A stretch of 10,175 bases of DNA from a bacterium (GTDB lineage Bacteria; Desulfobacterota; UBA8473), in NCBI GenBank assembly GCA_009773075.1, contig WOUX01000025.1:859-11033 (forward strand), in the 5' to 3' direction. Position numbers and translations under genes: made by a program. Every line of letters begins with the position of its first letter. The stretch's first letter is position 1. Below the pieces are notes generated by a model. That model ran no database searches. It was not told where the DNA came from and saw nothing but the letters and a program-made list of their open reading frames with translations. Positions 1-6,883 of this stretch are shown piece after piece.

Positions 1-789
1 CACCGGGGGCAAGAGAGCGCTGGCATTGTATCATCTGATGGCAGAATACTGCGTTCCCATCGCCAGATGGGGCTGGTTGCGGATATATTCAACGAAGATA
101 TCTTATGTAAGTTAACCGGTTATAGCGCTATAGGTCATGTGCGGTATTCAACGGCCGGTTCAAGTTTATTAAAAAACGCGCAACCCTTTGTAGTAAGTTA
201 TTCTCAAGGGGGTATAGCGGTTGCCCACAATGGGAATTTGTTGAATGCAGGACTGATGAGGCATGAACTGGAGGATAGTGGCTCAATCTTTCAATCTACA
301 ATGGATACAGAGATAGTAGTCCATCTTATGGCAACCTCCCGGTCAAGCTCACTGGTTGAACGTATAATCGATGCCCTTTCAAGGATAAAAGGGGCATATT
401 CTTTGCTGTTTCTTACGGAAAGAGAGATGGTTGCTGTCCGTGATCCTCATGGCTTTCACCCTCTGGTTTTGGGAAGGCTTAAGGGTGCTTATATAGTATC
501 ATCTGAGACCTGTGCCTTAGATTTAATAGAGGCCGAATACATACGTGAGATTGAACCAGGAGAAATTGTACTTATAGATGATCACGGCCTCACTCCCTAT
601 AAACCATTCAGCTCTTTGAACAAGTTCTGTATATTTGAATTAGTCTACTTTTCGCGTCCTGACAGCAATATATTCGGAAGAAACGTCTATGCTGTTAGAA
701 AAGAGATGGGCAGACAACTGGCTCGAGAGAACCCGGTTGCGCTATTGGTTATGCTGAAGAGTCTTCTATACCTTTTGAGATGGGGCTGA
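1..789 (+). CDS. purF: Amidophosphoribosyltransferase PurF, N-terminal part (5' end outside window; broken by frameshift near 740)
   Basis: PurF makes 5-phosphoribosylamine from PRPP and glutamine, the first committed step of purine synthesis, in the cytoplasm. The frame is open from base 1 and starts at HRGQESAG, so about 30 residues, including the catalytic N-terminal Cys, lie outside the window. Glutaminase-domain motifs are visible: IGHVRYSTAG, AHNGNL, DTEIVVHLMA and GAYSLLFL. The Cys of KFCIFE, an FeS-cluster ligand in Bacillus-type PurF, is followed by YFSRPDS. Homology stops after LARENPVA. The next residues, up to the stop at 787-789, are out of frame, because the expected segment around the PVPDSG loop is missing and the true frame resumes as AIGYAEES from about 741. 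The usual RDPHGFRPL reads RDPHGFHPL. The family call is secure; whether the break is real or an assembly error cannot be told from the sequence. Confidence 0.93.
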   Translation, partial: HRGQESAGIVSSDGRILRSHRQMGLVADIFNEDILCKLTGYSAIGHVRYSTAGSSLLKNAQPFVVSYSQGGIAVAHNGNLLNAGLMRHELEDSGSIFQSTMDTEIVVHLMATSRSSSLVERIIDALSRIKGAYSLLFLTEREMVAVRDPHGFHPLVLGRLKGAYIVSSETCALDLIEAEYIREIEPGEIVLIDDHGLTPYKPFSSLNKFCIFELVYFSRPDSNIFGRNVYAVRKEMGRQLARENPVALLVMLKSLLYLLRWG

Positions 790-1271
790 TAAGAAACCAC
801 TATGTGGGAAGGACATTTATTGAGCCTCAGCAGTCCATAAGGCATTTTGGCGCAAAGATTAAGCTTAACCCTATAAAGGACTTTTTGAAGGGAAAGCGGG
901 TAATAGTCATTGATGATTCTATCGTAAGGGGGACTACTTCTCACAAGATAATAAATATGATACGAAACGCAGGAGCCAGAGAAATCCATGTTCGAATAAG
1001 CTCTCCTCCTACCGCCCATCCATGCTTTTATGGCATTGACACCCCCGCAAAAACAGAGCTTATTGCTTCTTCCCACACTGTTTCTGAAATCAACCGGTTT
1101 ATAACTTCTGATTCTCTTGAGTATTTGAGTATTGAAGGACTTAGAGAATCGGTTAAAAATGGTGGATGTGATTTTTGTGATGCATGTTTTACCGGAGAAT
1201 ACCCCATAGAACCTCCTGTTGATCTAGACTCCAGGCAACTGACTCTGTTCGAGAGAGAGATAGTTATATAG
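780..1271 (+). CDS. purF: Amidophosphoribosyltransferase PurF, C-terminal part (same gene, shifted frame)
   Basis: This is the phosphoribosyltransferase half of the same purF gene. PurF-like sequence in this frame begins upstream of the first ATG, at about 741 (AIGYAEESSIPFE), and runs on as MGLIRNHYVGRTFIEP. The ATG at 780 is therefore an internal Met and not a natural start. The PRPP-binding motif VIVIDDSIVRGTTS is intact. The remaining FeS-cluster cysteines of the Bacillus-type enzyme are present in HPCFYGID and in GGCDFCDACF near the C-terminus. Together with the upstream part and the missing ends, the intact protein would be about 470 residues, normal for PurF. The fragment alone lacks the glutaminase domain and the PVPDSG loop, so it should not work as expressed. 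pyrE follows after 8 bases, probably in one transcript. Confidence 0.92.
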   Translation: MGLIRNHYVGRTFIEPQQSIRHFGAKIKLNPIKDFLKGKRVIVIDDSIVRGTTSHKIINMIRNAGAREIHVRISSPPTAHPCFYGIDTPAKTELIASSHTVSEINRFITSDSLEYLSIEGLRESVKNGGCDFCDACFTGEYPIEPPVDLDSRQLTLFEREIVI

Positions 1272-1279
1272 TTAGAGAT

Positions 1280-1834
1280 ATGGATTATAAAAGCAGGCTA
1301 TTAAAAATACTAAAGGAAAAGTCATACGAAAGGGGAAAGTTTGTCTTAGCTTCCGGGAGAGAAAGTGATATGTATATTGATGGGAAACAGACAACCCTTA
1401 GTGCTGAAGGCTCGTATTTGGTGGGCAAGATGTTTTATGATATAATCCGAATGTCCAAGGTTCCTATAGATGGGATAGGGGGGTTGAGTTTGGGCGCAGA
1501 TCCTATTGTTACTGCCATATCTCTGGTTAGTTATACTGAAGGGAATCCCATCCAGGCATTTATTGTCAGAAAAGAACCAAAGAAACACGGCACGTCGCTA
1601 TGGATTGAAGGGGTAAAAGGTCTGAGAAAGGGAGCTAAGGTTGCAATAGTAGATGATGTGGTGACAACGGCGGGCTCAACCTTAAAGGCTATCCATCGAG
1701 CTGAGGAAGAGGGTTATGAGGTAGTTAAAGTTCTGACTTTGGTCGATAGGGAAGAGGGAGGCAGAGAAAATTTAGCAAAAGAGGGGTATCAACTGGAGGC
1801 TGTGTTCACAAAAGCAGACTTTCTCCAAGATTGA
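1280..1834 (+). CDS. pyrE: Orotate phosphoribosyltransferase PyrE
   Basis: PyrE transfers ribose-5-phosphate from PRPP to orotate, giving OMP in pyrimidine synthesis, in the cytoplasm. The 184 residues match the short bacterial and archaeal type. Visible motifs are FVLASGRESDMYIDGKQTT near residues 21-39, GGLSLGADPI at 67-76 and FIVRKEPKKHGT with its catalytic lysines at 94-105. The PRPP loop VAIVDDVVTTAGST is at 121-134 and LVDREEGG near 154. The ATG at 1280 follows the purF stop by 8 bases with only a weak AGAG upstream, which suggests translation partly coupled to purF. The protein appears complete and undamaged, in contrast to its neighbour. Confidence 0.95.
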   Translation: MDYKSRLLKILKEKSYERGKFVLASGRESDMYIDGKQTTLSAEGSYLVGKMFYDIIRMSKVPIDGIGGLSLGADPIVTAISLVSYTEGNPIQAFIVRKEPKKHGTSLWIEGVKGLRKGAKVAIVDDVVTTAGSTLKAIHRAEEEGYEVVKVLTLVDREEGGRENLAKEGYQLEAVFTKADFLQD

Positions 1835-1856
1835 TGAATTAAGATGTCCCCAGAAT

Positions 1857-1894
1857 CCCACCATTCCACCATTCCATTATTCCACCATTCCAAT
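1857..1894 (+). repeat. Left copy of an inverted repeat (CCATTCCAC-rich, internally repetitive)
   Basis: This stretch in the gap between pyrE and the Csd6-like gene is built from short units such as CCACCATTCCA and CCATTATTCCA. Bases 1857-1881 match the reverse complement of 4115-4139 at 24 of 25 positions. The match fades and then resumes as ATTCCAAT (1887-1894) against ATTGGAAT (4101-4108). Such ATTCCACC-type intergenic repeats resemble the dispersed palindromic elements of many environmental bacteria, but no transposase or target duplication is visible. Confidence 0.75.
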
Positions 1895-1934
1895 TTCACA
1901 ATGAAGCGGGACTAGGTCAAATCAAAAAAGGTAC

Positions 1935-1940
1935 GAGGAG
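1935..1940 (+). promoter_or_regulatory. Ribosome binding site GAGGAG that favours a GTG start at 1950
   Basis: GAGGAG directly abuts the ATG at 1941, which leaves no spacer. The in-frame GTG at 1950 lies 9 bases downstream, a normal distance. Starting there would give MNVRRKL followed by the hydrophobic signal segment, three residues shorter than the ATG form. Confidence 0.5.
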
Positions 1941-3359
1941 ATGTTTATTGTGAATGTTAGAAGGAAATTACCTGGCATTATAAGCATACCATTCCTTTTA
2001 ATTCCATTAACCTTTTTAACCAATCTTTCCCATGCAATTCAACGAGTTACCCCCGATAGTATATCGACAAAATGTCCCATAACAGACAGAATCCCAAGCT
2101 CATTGATTAACATGGGGGATGGAGACAAGTCTTACGCTATTCTCGTTGACAAATCGAAACAAAAGCTCTATTTATACTCATACGGCAACCATGGATATGT
2201 GTTGTCAAAGATATTTAATTCCTCTACCGGGGAAAATAGCGGCGACAAAGAAAGAAAAGGGGATTTTAAAACCCCAGAAGGGGTCTATTTTGTTACTGAG
2301 ATCATTGAGGGTAGGGAACTGCCACCCAAATATGGAGTGAAGGCCTTCGTACTGGATTACCCTAATTACCTGGATAAAAGAAGGAATAAGGGTGGTAATG
2401 GGATATGGCTTCACGGTACAAATAAGGAGTTGATACCTACTGATACAAATGGATGTATAGCCCTGGAAAATGAGGATGTACTTTACCTCTCAAGATATAT
2501 TGAACCCTATAGCACACCGATAATTATCAAAGAAAAAATAGATTACCTACATAAAGATTCCCTCCTACAGGAGAATAGAGAGATTCAGGATTTTATTTCC
2601 AAATGGTTAAGCTATTGGGAAAACAAGGAATTAGACAACTATATGGCAAGTTATTCTGAGAGGTTTCGGTCAGAGAATATGGACTGGCAGTCGTGGAGAG
2701 CCAAAAAGAGGTCTCTTAACAGAATGTACAAAACAATCAATATAACATTGGAGAACTTGAGAATATTTAGACAAAAGGATAGCGTTGTTGCACTTTTCCT
2801 TCAGGGTTACCATTCAGGTAGCTTTGATAGTTTTGGATTGAAGAGATTGTATTTAGAAAAAGGGAAAAATGGTTGGGAGATCATAGGCGAGACATGGAAT
2901 CCGTCGCCCCCTTCTTTGAAAAAGTATAGAGACCGTTTGGCGAAAAATATCCTCAAGCCAAAAGAGAAGCCTTTAATTAAACCCACTCTAGAGTCAGAAG
3001 AACAATCAATCCGTTCTTTTATTTCTAAATGGAAGGCCTATTGGGAGAATAAAGAGTTAGGCAGGTATATGTCTTGTTATTCTAAAGGGTTCAATGCTAA
3101 GGGTATGGGCTGGCAGTCATGGAGAGATTATAAAAAGGCCCTCAATAAAAAGGTACGTACTATTAATATAAAGATAGGTGATATTAAAATACTTAAACAA
3201 GAGAATAAGGTAATTGCAGCTTTTCAGCAGGACTATCGTTCAGACAGCTATGACGATTCGGGGATAAAGAGATTGTATTTAGAGAAGAAAGGGGACGACT
3301 GGGAAATTGTCGGTGAGGATTGGAAGTCAGATTTTAATAACGATAGTACTCAAAAATAA
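1941..3359 (+). CDS. Secreted YkuD-fold L,D-transpeptidase/carboxypeptidase with two NTF2-like domains (Csd6/Pgp2-like)
   Basis: This is a periplasmic cysteine peptidase or transpeptidase acting on peptidoglycan stem peptides. Residues 1-32 form a signal peptide: basic MFIVNVRRK, then a hydrophobic core ending LSHA. Residues 64-197 are the YkuD domain, with KGDFKTPEGVY at 106-116, the catalytic-site His158-Gly159 (IWLHGT) and the nucleophile Cys172 in TNGCIAL. Two tandem NTF2/SnoaL-like domains follow at about 214-319 and 356-461. Each opens with FISKW..YWENKEL, carries WQSWR, and ends KRLYLEK...WEI.GE.W; by eye they are about half identical. A YkuD domain plus NTF2-like C-terminus is the layout of Helicobacter Csd6 and Campylobacter Pgp2, L,D-carboxypeptidases that cut tetrapeptides to tripeptides. 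One NTF2-like domain is usual there; two is odd. True cross-linking transpeptidase activity cannot be excluded. The start may be GTG at 1950. Confidence 0.88.
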   Translation: MFIVNVRRKLPGIISIPFLLIPLTFLTNLSHAIQRVTPDSISTKCPITDRIPSSLINMGDGDKSYAILVDKSKQKLYLYSYGNHGYVLSKIFNSSTGENSGDKERKGDFKTPEGVYFVTEIIEGRELPPKYGVKAFVLDYPNYLDKRRNKGGNGIWLHGTNKELIPTDTNGCIALENEDVLYLSRYIEPYSTPIIIKEKIDYLHKDSLLQENREIQDFISKWLSYWENKELDNYMASYSERFRSENMDWQSWRAKKRSLNRMYKTINITLENLRIFRQKDSVVALFLQGYHSGSFDSFGLKRLYLEKGKNGWEIIGETWNPSPPSLKKYRDRLAKNILKPKEKPLIKPTLESEEQSIRSFISKWKAYWENKELGRYMSCYSKGFNAKGMGWQSWRDYKKALNKKVRTINIKIGDIKILKQENKVIAAFQQDYRSDSYDDSGIKRLYLEKKGDDWEIVGEDWKSDFNNDSTQK

Positions 3360-3377
3360 GCTTCCAGCGAGATAAAT

Positions 3378-4070
3378 ATGAAAAAAGACTCTTTAACTGT
3401 TATCTTCATGAGGCATGTGGGTAAGATATGGTCATTTGAAATAAAAACCAATAGGTTTATTTATATCCTTATATTGCTTGTATGTTCAATATTAGCCTCT
3501 ATGTATTTTACCTATGGGTACTTTTCCTTGTGCCGGGAGAGGGCTTTATTGGTCAAAGAGATTCAAAGGTTAGAGTTGGATATTAGAAACCAGTTAAATT
3601 CTATTGAAATAAAAGGGGTTAAACCGGTCTATGACCCCAGGAGTGCCCCCGTTTCACGTGGTCCAGGTATTCCAGAAAAATCCAAGATAGCGACACTCGT
3701 ATCCTCGAAAATCAGTATAGGAGATTTTAAGGTGTTGACAGTTGAATCAGAGCCAGATATTGTTAATTTTACCTTTACAGTATTTAACAACACTGAAGAC
3801 AATAGACTGGTTTCTGGATACATAGCAATGATAGCGCAAAATGAAGATATTAACTCTCCCATCTACCGGGGATCTTCCATGGTTGAAGTTAAAAACGGGG
3901 TTCCCGTGGACTACAGAAAGGGACAGTTCTTTGCAATAAAGTATTCAAAACCCTTAAAAGGAAGTATTAAAAGGCCAAAAGGAGGGGTAGGATTTAAAGA
4001 AATTGTAATCTTTGTTTATTCAATTGAGGGGGATATTTTGCAGAAGAAATCCTTTAGAATAAAGACATAA
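3378..4070 (+). CDS. Single-pass membrane protein of unknown function with coiled coil and periplasmic domain
   Basis: I do not recognise the family. The 230 residues show a short N-terminal segment (1-25), one transmembrane helix at about 26-49, and a short probable coiled coil at about 52-75 (RERALLVKEIQRLELDI). A Pro/Gly-rich linker at 80-100 follows, then a periplasmic domain at 103-230 with alternating hydrophobic strands (VNFTFTVFNN, SGYIAMIAQN, EIVIFVYSI) that suggest a beta-sandwich. The N-terminal pattern LTVIFMRHVGKIWSFEI before the helix resembles ITIMVIPHSSRKPFSLKI of the M23 protein encoded at 6044-6868, suggesting a shared type of membrane anchor. The gene lies 18 bases after the Csd6-like gene with a weak GCGAG site upstream, so they are likely co-transcribed. 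A scaffold or partner for the neighbouring peptidoglycan enzymes, comparable in layout to Helicobacter Csd5 or Csd7, is possible but only inferred. Confidence 0.8.
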   Translation: MKKDSLTVIFMRHVGKIWSFEIKTNRFIYILILLVCSILASMYFTYGYFSLCRERALLVKEIQRLELDIRNQLNSIEIKGVKPVYDPRSAPVSRGPGIPEKSKIATLVSSKISIGDFKVLTVESEPDIVNFTFTVFNNTEDNRLVSGYIAMIAQNEDINSPIYRGSSMVEVKNGVPVDYRKGQFFAIKYSKPLKGSIKRPKGGVGFKEIVIFVYSIEGDILQKKSFRIKT

Positions 4071-4100
4071 TAGGAGAACTTAGCTCCCCTTAGCTCTGCA

Positions 4101-4139
4101 ATTGGAATATTATTAATAATGGAATGGTGGAATGATGGG
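4101..4139 (-). repeat. Right copy of the inverted repeat
   Basis: The stretch AATAATGGAATGGTGGAATG at 4115-4134, extended to 4139, is the reverse complement of 1857-1881 with one mismatch in 25. Partial similarity continues outward to 4101. It sits in the 107-base gap between the unknown membrane protein gene and the M99 gene. The two copies thus bracket exactly two genes. No clear GC-rich hairpin with a T-tract is present in this gap. Confidence 0.75.
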
Positions 4140-4177
4140 GGTTGTAGAACTTCCGAGACGTGACAGGTGGATAAACA

Positions 4178-5980
4178 ATGAGTCGACAATATAATGTTCA
4201 CCTCAAAAAAATCTTGATACCCTTCTTGTTTTCTTTACTGTTGATCCTTCCCGAGAAAAGCATAGCAGCTACTAAACACGAAATATATTTACCTAACACC
4301 CAATACGAGTTAAATGTATATAGGATTTATGGCAATAAGCCTGGTAAAACCCTCTTGATAATTGGCGGAATTCAAGGGGATGAACCAGGAGGGTATCTAG
4401 CTGCAGATCTTTATGCAGACATGTCTCTGGAAAGGGGAAATTTGATTGTTGTGCCCAGGGCCAATTTTTACTCTATCCTCTTAAATCAACGTGGTCCAAG
4501 TGGTGATATGAACAGAAAATTCACCGACTCTTCCATAAAAGACTATGATAGTAAGATTGTTTTGGTACTGAAGAGATTAATAGCAGAGTCTGACTATCTC
4601 TTAAATCTCCATGATGGTTTGGGGTTCTATTCCACCAAATGGGAGGGTGACATTAGAAATCCCTTGCGCTATGGTCAATCCATAATAGCTGATGCCGATA
4701 TATTCTATTCAAAGCGGAACAAAAAAACCCTTTATCTAGGTGATCTCGCAAGAAAGGTAGCAAAGAAAGTTAACGAACACATAAACAACCCCGGTTTTCA
4801 TTTTCATTTTAATAATCACATGACCAGTTCACCTGATACCCCCCATATAGAGCAGCGTAAGTCGGCAACATACTACTCATTAACTGATCATGAAATCCCT
4901 GCGTTTGGAATCGAAACATCTAAAAACATTCCCTCTGTTAAACTGAGGATTAAGTTTCAAACGATGGTAATCAATGCCTTTATGAAAGAGTTTGACATAA
5001 TACCGGAAAATCCGAGGATATATCTGGATCCACCACTCTTGAAATACCTTGTTCTCTCTATAAACGACTCTCTTCCTGTGGTGGTCTTCAATCAAAAGAG
5101 ATTAATCCTGCAGAAGGGAGATAGTATTGAGATATCTCATATCGAAGCAAACTATGAAAGGGGGCTTTCCGTAGATATCTTAAAGATGGGCACAAAAAAT
5201 GACTATAGAAAAAAGTTTGTGGTTGATGAGCCAACCTCCATTATCGTAAGAAAAGATAATTATAAATGTGGTGAAATTCAGGTATTGCTGGCTTCCCAGA
5301 AGGAAGATCATCTTTTTGTAAAGAGCGTGGACGTAATTCCAAAAGTGGAATATTTGGTACTAGAGGTTAATGGTATTAAACGTGTTTTTTACAATAATGA
5401 GCGTCTTCAAGTTATTAAAGGAGATAAGATAAAGATTATCGATCTGATAACTAATCCTTCAGGGTTCAAGGATACTACTGTTAATTTCCTTGGCTTTGTT
5501 GGTGATAAAGGCAATAACAGTGGAAATGACCGTGGATACATAATAAATACAGCAAGGGACGTTTGGAAAAAATACTCTACAGACGGAAAAGGCAATCAGT
5601 ATCGAATCGTAGTATCGAATAAAAGTAAAAATATAGGCCAAATTTTTATAGATTTGATGGAACCTGAGCTGTATTATCTGGTGGTAAAACACAATGGGAA
5701 AGAAGGGGTGTGCTACGATAACGGTAAGGTTATAAGGGCGTTGTATAATGATTACATAGAAATAGCCGATCTTCGTACCAATATCGCCGATAACTCGGGA
5801 GTCAAGGTAAATTTTAGAGGATATATACATGGGGATGATGGAGAGGATAGAAAGCGTATTATAAGATTAGATGGAAACCTGCAAAAAAGGTATTCCCTCG
5901 ACAAAAAAGGGAAGGAATATGAGATTTTGGTAACCAGGGAGGGATTGCTTATAGGTAAGGTCATCGTTGAGATAGGATAA
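4178..5980 (+). CDS. Secreted M99-family murein D,L-carboxypeptidase (Csd4/Pgp1-like) with three C-terminal beta modules
   Basis: Predicted periplasmic zinc carboxypeptidase that removes the DAP residue from peptidoglycan tripeptides to leave dipeptides, as Helicobacter Csd4 and Campylobacter Pgp1 do. A signal peptide spans residues 1-31 (HLKK, hydrophobic core, SIAA). The catalytic domain covers about 33-275. The zinc site reads GGIQGDEPGG, with Gln66 in the place of the usual M14 His, Glu69, and His145 in LNLHDGLGFY. This Gln-Glu-His set is the hallmark of the Csd4/M99 group. Further motifs are DMNRKF at 110-115 and FGIETSK with catalytic Glu246. Residues 288-371, 391-494 and 498-600 form three related modules, each starting YLVL/YLVV, with a GD.I.I or ND.I.I turn and ending in an .IG.I.V-type strand. 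At 600 residues it is longer than the roughly 440 of Csd4. The ATG is preceded by AGGTGG with 7 bases spacing. Confidence 0.88.
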   Translation: MSRQYNVHLKKILIPFLFSLLLILPEKSIAATKHEIYLPNTQYELNVYRIYGNKPGKTLLIIGGIQGDEPGGYLAADLYADMSLERGNLIVVPRANFYSILLNQRGPSGDMNRKFTDSSIKDYDSKIVLVLKRLIAESDYLLNLHDGLGFYSTKWEGDIRNPLRYGQSIIADADIFYSKRNKKTLYLGDLARKVAKKVNEHINNPGFHFHFNNHMTSSPDTPHIEQRKSATYYSLTDHEIPAFGIETSKNIPSVKLRIKFQTMVINAFMKEFDIIPENPRIYLDPPLLKYLVLSINDSLPVVVFNQKRLILQKGDSIEISHIEANYERGLSVDILKMGTKNDYRKKFVVDEPTSIIVRKDNYKCGEIQVLLASQKEDHLFVKSVDVIPKVEYLVLEVNGIKRVFYNNERLQVIKGDKIKIIDLITNPSGFKDTTVNFLGFVGDKGNNSGNDRGYIINTARDVWKKYSTDGKGNQYRIVVSNKSKNIGQIFIDLMEPELYYLVVKHNGKEGVCYDNGKVIRALYNDYIEIADLRTNIADNSGVKVNFRGYIHGDDGEDRKRIIRLDGNLQKRYSLDKKGKEYEILVTREGLLIGKVIVEIG

Positions 5981-6021
5981 TCGAAGCGGGGGTTGATTCT
6001 TTTGTAATAGGCAATATTGAG

Positions 6022-6030
6022 AAAGGAGGT
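6022..6030 (+). promoter_or_regulatory. Strong Shine-Dalgarno AAAGGAGGT that fixes the M23 start downstream
   Basis: A near-perfect anti-16S match lies at 6022-6030. A TTG at 6017 opens the same frame but sits upstream of this site, so it cannot use it. The first ATG downstream in frame is at 6044 (13-base spacer), with another at 6053. The start at 6044 is preferred although the spacing is slightly long. Confidence 0.65.
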
Positions 6031-6043
6031 CAGGGCGGAAGAT

Positions 6044-6868
6044 ATGCTTAGAATGAGATTTCTGCTTAAAAAAGCATTTACTCCGATAACTATAATGGTA
6101 ATACCTCACAGCAGCAGGAAACCGTTCAGTCTCAAGATACCTTCTATAGGCATATTCATTTCAGTGCTCCTCTGGCTCATTGGAACCGGTTATGTCTTCT
6201 CAATAGCTATTGACACGCTTGAATATTACAGGATGCAGGAGAAGGTTCAGTATTATTCCGACGAGTTTCTGGAAATGAAGACAACAATGTCAGCGCTTAA
6301 AAAAGCGGAAGCTGAGTTCAAAAAACTCTTTTCTCTGAAATCCAAAGAAAAGGTTCTTGAAAACGTGGATACATCAGACAGCGGCGTAATTGACATGGAA
6401 GCTCTGAAGAAGCAGATAAAAAAGACGGTTGAAGACGTTGGAGAGATAAAAGATTACCTGAGCCAGCGAAGAGACCTTTACATGGCAACACCCAAAGGCT
6501 GGCCTCTCATAGGGAATGTAACTTCACCCTATGGCAAAAGGAAGCATCCTATAACCGGTGAAAAAGATTTTCACAACGGAATAGATATAAGCGCCTCTCC
6601 GGGCAATCCTGTTACGGTCACTGCTGACGGCATAGTGAGTTTTGCCGGATGGCACGGCGGTAGCGGCAACGTTGTAGTTGTTGAGCACGGTTTCGGATTT
6701 TCAACGGTTTATGCCCATAACAAGATGAATGCGGTTAAGATAAGCCAGAGGGTAAAAAGAGGAGATGTCGTGTCCTATGTCGGCTCGACAGGAAATATAA
6801 CAGGTCCCCATCTTCATTACGAAGTATGGAAAAACGGCAGTCCTGTTAATCTGAAACCTTTTATCTAA
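6044..6868 (+). CDS. Membrane-anchored M23 (LytM-type) peptidoglycan endopeptidase
   Basis: Predicted zinc D,D-type endopeptidase that cuts peptide cross-links in the periplasm. Numbered from the ATG at 6044 (274 residues), the N-terminal segment 11-32 (TPITIMVIPHSSRKPFSLKI) precedes a transmembrane helix at about 33-55. A coiled-coil stretch follows at about 60-145, rich in Lys, Glu and Leu. The M23 domain is at about 153-272. Its metal and catalytic residues are intact: His177 and Asp181 in HNGID, His225 in VYAHN, and His256 and His258 in PHLHYEVW. The bactofilin gene follows after 15 bases. M23 peptidase next to bactofilin is a recurrent pair in shape loci, for example Csd1/CcmA in Helicobacter, and here it follows the M99 gene closely. 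The active site gives no reason to regard it as a degenerate regulator. Glycine codons lean to GGC compared with the genes upstream. Confidence 0.92.
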   Translation: MLRMRFLLKKAFTPITIMVIPHSSRKPFSLKIPSIGIFISVLLWLIGTGYVFSIAIDTLEYYRMQEKVQYYSDEFLEMKTTMSALKKAEAEFKKLFSLKSKEKVLENVDTSDSGVIDMEALKKQIKKTVEDVGEIKDYLSQRRDLYMATPKGWPLIGNVTSPYGKRKHPITGEKDFHNGIDISASPGNPVTVTADGIVSFAGWHGGSGNVVVVEHGFGFSTVYAHNKMNAVKISQRVKRGDVVSYVGSTGNITGPHLHYEVWKNGSPVNLKPFI

Positions 6869-6883
6869 GGGAGGAATTAAGAA

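Noticed and set aside
730..790. Programmed ribosomal frameshifting as the explanation for the two purF frames
   Set aside because: The frames do not simply join: about 13-14 conserved residues, including the PVPDSG loop, are missing, and no clear slippery heptamer is seen near 740. A deletion fits better.
687..1076. 129-residue open frame on the minus strand across the purF break
   Set aside because: It lies antisense to well-conserved PurF sequence on both sides of the frameshift, shows no recognisable motif, and is explained as a shadow frame.
4071..4100. Short GGAG/CTCC pairing after the unknown membrane protein gene as a terminator
   Set aside because: The stem is only four bases with no T-tract, so it is not a credible intrinsic terminator.
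5993..6020. TTGATT and TATTGA as a promoter for the M23-bactofilin pair
   Set aside because: The second box matches the -10 consensus at only about half its positions, and the gap is short enough for read-through from the M99 gene.
6017..6043. TTG at 6017 as the start of the M23 peptidase
   Set aside because: The Shine-Dalgarno AAAGGAGGT lies downstream of this codon, inside the would-be coding sequence, and the extra nine residues look like translated leader.
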